Assembly (NCBI GenBank): GCA_003439945.1
Contig: QVRM01005404.1
Span: forward strand, 372,001 to 436,000
Source: Dermanyssus gallinae
Taxonomy: Eukaryota; Arthropoda; Arachnida; Mesostigmata; Dermanyssidae
Reading direction: 5' to 3'
DNA: 64,000 nt
Under the pieces are notes generated by a model. It was not told where the DNA came from, did not search any database, and saw nothing but the letters and a program-made list of their open reading frames with translations. Shown here piece after piece: positions 59,188-64,000 of the stretch; position 1 is the stretch's first letter, and every line of letters begins with the position of its first letter. Position numbers and translations under genes: made by a program.

Positions 59188-62134
59188 TGACGGGTGATCA
59201 CAACAATTGCAGGACAGTGACACAACCCATACATGCCACCTTGCCGGATCCTTCAGAAGGCGCCGGCCCAAGCTCCACATCAGGGCAGAACCCTGCGACC
59301 ACACCAGACCCCTTGGGGTCTAATAGGGTAACTTGTCACCAATGCGGCCAAACTTTCGCCAGGCGAGGCTTCCGTAGACATGTCACGGTCAAACATGGGG
59401 GCGGGGGCGCCACTTTAGTCCCTAACGGCGTCATGAACGAGTCCAATTTCGACCTCACGGAGTGCATCCAGGCGTTCATGAAAAATGGAAAGCTGGTTCG
59501 TATCTTGCCCAAAGTGGTAAGGAAGTCGGTGGCTGACGCCCTGTCAGAGGTGTGTATTAAGGTTGCCTCGGACAACGACGACGCCGCCTGGCTCGGGCTT
59601 TTCTCTTTCGCTCCAGTCGTGCTGAGGTTACCAATAGGCTGCAGGGATACACGCTCTCTAGCAGTGGTCATCAGAAAGAACTTAGTGGAGTTTCGACGCG
59701 GCGTTCGGCTTACAGATCTGGTTCCCCTGCTCACGGCAGGAGAGTCGGGTGGTAATGCTGAGCAAAATCAGTTGATCACGCGGGCCGTGTCAGCCAAGCT
59801 ATCGGACGGGGACGTGTCCGGAGCAGCCCGCCTTCTTCTATCTGATGACGTCATGGTCGATGAGCCAGCGGCCGCAGCGTCGTTACGGGAAAAACACCCC
59901 CCGCGCAACCGGACTTGTGCTGGCCGTCTCCCCCACCCTTACAGCTCTTACCTTCATCTACGTCGGCCGAGGATGTTCGTTTTGCTGTCGGATCATTTGC
60001 AAAGAGTTCGAGCGCGGGCCTGGATTTTATGAGACCTCGACTCCTACAGGACCTTCTGTCACCGACTCTCGGCTGCTCATCCGACACACTTAGTAAGGCC
60101 CTAGCGAAGGTAATTGACCTACTGCGATGGGGAGCCCCGCATCCAAGGTGGTGTCCCCTCATCTTCGGAGCGAGACTGTTTGCGCTGAAGAAGAAAGACG
60201 GCTCGTTCAGACCTATCGCTTGCTCTTCAGTACTACGTAGGGTCGCGGCAAAATTAGCAGTGAGGGATTCTAGAGATCTTATCAACCTAGCAATTGGGCC
60301 CCACCAGTTGGGTTTTTACACCAAGGGGGGTGCTGAAATAATGATCCACGCCACCAGGGCTTTTATAGATTCTCGAATCGATTCGTCCGTGCTAGTTAAG
60401 CTTGATTTTAAGAACGCTTTTAACACTGTGAAAAGGGATCACCTGTTGAGAGTGGTCGGAGATGAGGCCCCTGGCATCTATCACCAAGTGAAATTGGCCT
60501 ACGGTGATTCGTCGCACTTGGTTTTACCCTCGGCACTGCTCACCTCGGCTGTAGGGGTTCAGCAAGGAGACCCCCTCGCCCCCCCTCTGTTCTGTCTTGC
60601 CGTTAAGGACTTGGTGAACTCACTCGAGAGTCCACTCAACCTTTGGTATTTAGATGACGGGGTCATCGCAGGCAACATTGGTACGGTCTGTGAGGACATA
60701 AAGAAGATCTTAAGTTTCGCTACATGCAGTGGCCTGGAGCTGAACCCAACCAAGTGTGAGGTTCACATTATCGGCTCAGGTACAGCCGATATCTCCGCTT
60801 TACGGGATCTTCTTCCGGGGTGCCGCGTAACAGGCGACGACTTGGACCTCCTCGGGGTACCCCTGTTTTCTTGCCACCTTGGACCGAAAATCGAACAAGA
60901 AAGAGAAAAGCTCGAGATCGGCTTCAATCGCCTTCCCCAGCTGGGCGCTCACCGGGGGCTGTACCTTCTGCGCGCATGTTTCTCTGCGTCAAGGCTAAAC
61001 TACCTGTTCAGGGGAATCAAGTGTTCAGCCTTCTCGCCCCAGTTGGAGGAAATAAACTTGAAGCTAGGCCTGGCGTTGGAATCTATACTTAACCTGCGGT
61101 TGCGAAACGACCCCTTAGTTCAAGCCGCCTTACCGGTAGCCAGAGGTGGACTGGGCCTGCCTGAAGCAGTTTCTCTTGCAATCGCAGCACACATCGCATC
61201 CTTGCATTCGGCGACGAGTGGCGTTGAAGCTATTCTGGACCCCGAAGCAGTTTCAAATTTTCGAGCTACGCTTGAACGAACTCAGGAAGATGCCATTGCA
61301 TTTTGTGGGTCTCTACCGGAGACCCCCTCATTTCAGCGCGCGTGGTCAGAGCTGGCAAACAACGGTCGTTGGAATGGCTTATGGGACCGAACAACTACGG
61401 CCGCCAACAAAGCGAGGCTACTGGCAGTTTCTTCACCGGGTGCAGGTGCATGGCTGCAGGCCCTCCCAAGCCCTCAGTTAGGCACCCTCCTGGACGACGA
61501 GTCCACTCGCATACTAGTCGGGTTGAGGCTGGGAGCAGAGCTAGTCTCCCCACACCGGTGCAGATGCGGTGACGAGGTCGATTCCCTAGGCCACCACGGA
61601 CTTTCCTGTCCCCAAAGTTCAGGTAGAATCGCGCGTCACTCAGCCCTGAATGAGACATTCAGCAGGGGGCTGCGATCGGCAGGCTACCCATGCATTTTGG
61701 AGCCGTCTGGCTTAGTCAGAGATGATGCCAGGAGACCAGATGGTATGACCTTGACTCCGTTCGAGCGGGGCCAAATGCTGGTATGGGACGCGACCGTAAC
61801 CGACTCTTTAGCCCCCTCAATGGTCGGTACGGGCGCAGCCCGCCCTGGACACGCGGTAGCCCTGGCGGAGGCAGCCAAGTGCAGAAAGTACTCCAGTGTC
61901 GGCTACCCACACCTGTTCTCACCTCTCGCATTCGAGACATTGGGCGGGCCTGGAGTGCTCACGAAGAAACTGCTCAACGACGTCGGGAGAAAACTGGCAC
62001 TCGCTACAGGAGACAAGAGGGCAGGCGAATATCTACTACAACGTCTCTCATTAGACGTTCAGAGGGGGAATGCCGCTTCGGTGAGAGGTACCCTGGCTAG
62101 GTGGACCAGCCCAAGCCTGGACCTAACACCTTGA
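59187..62134 (+). pseudogene. Element F ORF2: zinc finger, RT (YLDD) and RLE; one frameshift
   Basis: It starts at the ATG 59187. A C2H2 finger (CHQCGQTFARRGFRRHVTVKH) lies near residues 51-71. KLSDGDVSGAARLLLSDD follows, then a single-base loss in the C6 run at 59897-59902 moves the frame. From there the second frame is open to the end: GARLFALKKKDGSFRPIA, HQLGFYTKGGAEIMIHATRAF, motif A (VKLDFKNAFNTVKRDHLL), motif B (GVQQGDPLAPPLF), YLDD at 60647-60658, HRCRCGDEVDSLGHHGLSC and the nuclease core RRPDGMTL...MLVWDATVTD. The C-terminus has AFETLGGPG and DVQRGNAASVRGTL. All catalytic motifs are present. A homopolymer sequencing error could account for the break. Confidence 0.93.
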
Positions 62135-62205
62135 GTTTTGCCCCGAGCGGGTTGTGCACATGTTCTTACACCACAATTGTATACTTTGTCACACATAAAT
62201 AAATG

Positions 62206-62206
<1 letters not shown>

Positions 62207-62250
<44 letters not shown>
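62207..62250. repeat. (TA)n 3' tail of element F
   Basis: TA array after AATAAATGAT at the end of the 3' UTR. Confidence 0.93.
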
Positions 62251-62254
<4 letters not shown>

Positions 62255-62432
62255 AATAACGGCAATGCGATGTCTTTTTGCACCACCAAAAACCGGAATT
62301 TGATTGGATTATTATCTTTCGTATACATTATTGAATGCACCGTAAGGGTTTTATTGTTACTAATTCTTCGAGTTAATAGAATCGGCTAGTTAACCTAGGT
62401 GTCATTAGTTTCCACATTATCCTTTCCTGCGT

Positions 62433-62455
62433 ATATATATATATATATATATATA
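62433..62455. repeat. (TA)n at left end of foldback element
   Basis: TA array that directly abuts the CAGGGTGTTTC terminus. Confidence 0.93.
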
Positions 62456-63586
62456 CAGGGTGTTTCTATTTGTGTGTCCAAAACGCTAGGGTATGGCCAA
62501 ACTCGGCGAGAAAATCATTTTTGCCAATGGGTGGAAGCCGGGAAAACGTTTTGTTTAGGAGTGAGGATGAAATTTATAAAAGCAGTTATTCTGTCTTTTT
62601 TCTCCTACATAGTTGTGCAAAATCTACGTTTGCGGGAGAACCAGTCAGCGCACAAAGGAACCGATCATACCGGCGTGTTTGGCGGAATATTCTGCACAAT
62701 AAAGTATACATTACTAGCTTGCGTAGCAAAAAGCGAATAGCCAGATTAAGGAAAGTCATAAAAAGTCAAAATGTTACGTTAACGCTTTTTTGTGCAACAT
62801 CGTAATTTTTTCCATTACGACCAAAAATGCACGTCCAAAAGACTACTCTCAGGCAATAGCAGATTTAATGCCCACTACATTCGTACCAAAGTGATGGTGC
62901 TGCGTTACGTAAGCTTTTTTGACAGTCATAGTTGTTATGTTTCACGTTGAAGTTTTCACGTCCAGAACCGTAGCATTTTGCCAAGACGTTTCCGCCCCCT
63001 CTTTCCATTAGAAAAAATTATTCTCTTGCTGAGTTCTACCAAACCTCAAAATATGTACCTAACTTTCTCATACACCCTATGCAAGTATGCATGCCTTCGC
63101 TTTCGATATGACTGTCGAAACAGCTTAGTTACTTGGCAACTACGTAACGCAGCACCATCACTTTGGTACGAATGTAGTGGGCATTAAATCTGCTATTGCC
63201 TGAGAGTAGTCTTTTGGACGTGAATTTTTGGTCGTAATGGAAAAAATTACGATGTTGCACAAAAAAGCGTTAACGTAACATTTTGACTTTTTATGACTTT
63301 CCTTAATCTGGCTATTCGCTTTTTGCTACGCATGCTAGTAATGTATACTTTATTTTGCAGAATATGCCGCCAAACACGCCGGTATGATCGGTTCCTTTGT
63401 GCGCTGACTGGTTCTCCCGCAAACGTAGATTTTGCACAACTATGTAGGAGCAAAAAGACAGAATAACTGCTTTTATAAATTTTATCCTCACTCCTAAACA
63501 AAACGTTTTCCCGGCTTCCACCCATTGGCAAAAATGATTTTCTCACCGAGTTTGACCAGCGTTTTGGACACACAAATAGGAACACC

Positions 63587-63589
<3 letters not shown>
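62456..63589. mobile_element. Foldback-type DNA element with about 450-bp inverted arms
   Basis: The left arm (62456-62911) and right arm (63141-63589) are almost exact reverse complements, with a loop of roughly 229 bp whose edges keep weaker pairing. Ends are CAGGGTGTT...AACACCCTG. Both sides meet TA arrays. The arms translate to similar 111-112-codon frames in opposite directions, a by-product of the inverted repeat and not evidence of a gene. No transposase is encoded, so it is non-autonomous. The superfamily was not assigned. Confidence 0.88.

Positions 63590-63681
<92 letters not shown>
63590..63681. repeat. Long (TA)n array between two element termini
   Basis: About 90 bp of pure TA between the foldback right end and a new terminus. 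Confidence 0.95.
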
Positions 63682-63684
<3 letters not shown>

Positions 63685-64000
63685 GGCGTTTCAGAACTCG
63701 CCCAGCAAACTCTAAAATCTAATACGAATCGGCGAAAAAAATATTTTTAATGGAATGATGGAATAGTTGTATCGAGCTTTATATTGTGACACACCTTTAC
63801 TAAATCTGCGATTGCAAAAGTCCCAGTCATTCTATCAACAAAACCAATCATACCTGCGGTGTTTAGAAGAAAATGTTGCGTCTGATGAATTGCATTCTCG
63901 GTTAGCTCAATGCAGAAGATAATTCTTAAGAAATGAAACCCTTTGCAATTCTTATATTTTAGCTTTCACGCTCAATTACTCATTTTTAAAGACATTTCCG
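63682..64000 (+). mobile_element. Left terminus of a second element with related end, continuing off the window
   Basis: Right after the TA array the sequence reads CAGGGCGTTTCAGAACTCGC, resembling the CAGGGTGTTTC end of the foldback element. The interior is different. The other end lies beyond the window, so identity and length are unknown. Confidence 0.45.

Larger units (their letters stand above)
57172..62250 (+). mobile_element. Nearly intact two-ORF RLE LINE 'F'
   Basis: About 5.1 kb lying between two TA arrays. The 5' boundary is placed at the T-run/CGGCG junction, by analogy with element E. It contains a roughly 620-bp 5' UTR with a minisatellite, ORF1 (57793-59187), ORF2 (59187-62134), a short 3' UTR and a (TA)n tail. 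Apart from a 1-nt deletion in ORF2, no coding lesion was seen. The duplicated target cannot be resolved because both flanks are TA repeats. Confidence 0.88.

Noticed and set aside
62399..63585. Pair of similar proteins of about 111 residues on opposite strands
   Set aside because: They are produced by the inverted arms of the foldback element; neither has a known domain or independent support.

Overview
This is eukaryotic nuclear DNA made almost entirely of transposable elements. No host protein-coding gene, rRNA gene or CRISPR array could be supported. The mix of R1-clade, CR1/Jockey-like and R2-superfamily LINEs, a Ty3/gypsy LTR element, a mariner remnant and a tRNA-derived SINE, together with abundant (TA)n microsatellites, points to an arthropod. 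A chelicerate such as a tick or mite is possible, but this is inference and not proven by the sequence.

Layout. 1-9.1 kb: an R1-clade ORF1 scrap at the left edge (minus), a decayed APE-type LINE (1.1-4.0 kb, plus) and a nearly complete two-ORF CR1/Jockey-like LINE (4.5-9.1 kb, minus). 9.2-11.9 kb: a 5'-truncated LINE with a restriction-like endonuclease (RLE), called element A. 12.3-13.1 kb: a mariner remnant holding a tRNA-like SINE. 14.7-15.3 kb: an R1-clade 3' fragment. 15.3-22 kb: no recognised gene, but a cluster of strong palindromes at 19.2-19.5 kb. 22.0-24.2 kb: RLE LINE B.

25.1-34.9 kb is a nested stack. A Jockey-like LINE (H) is split by RLE LINE C, with a 14-bp target-site duplication (TSD). 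C is itself split by a Ty3/gypsy element (5-bp TSD) and also carries an R1-clade fragment in its ORF1 region. 35.3-40.4 kb: RLE LINE E, full length, with a 12-bp TSD. 41.7-43.1 kb: a solo LTR and an internally deleted copy of the 1.1-kb LINE. 45.4-49.2 kb: a Jockey-like 3' fragment and an R1-clade pseudogene. 52.6-53.5 kb: another LINE RT fragment. 57.2-62.25 kb: RLE LINE F, nearly intact. 62.46-63.59 kb: a foldback element with about 450-bp inverted arms between (TA)n arrays, with a related terminus starting at 63,682.

The most distinctive content is the RLE LINE family (A, B, C, E, F). Its complete members have two ORFs: a Gag-like ORF1 with three CCHC knuckles, and an ORF2 with an N-terminal zinc finger, an RT with a YLDD active site, a Cys/His motif and a PD...D nuclease. 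In all three copies where the ORF1/ORF2 junction can be read, stop and start codons overlap (TAATG or ATGA), which suggests coupled translation of a bicistronic RNA. C, E and F all end in (TA)n. Elements E and F are each only one or two lesions from open reading frames, so the family was probably active recently.
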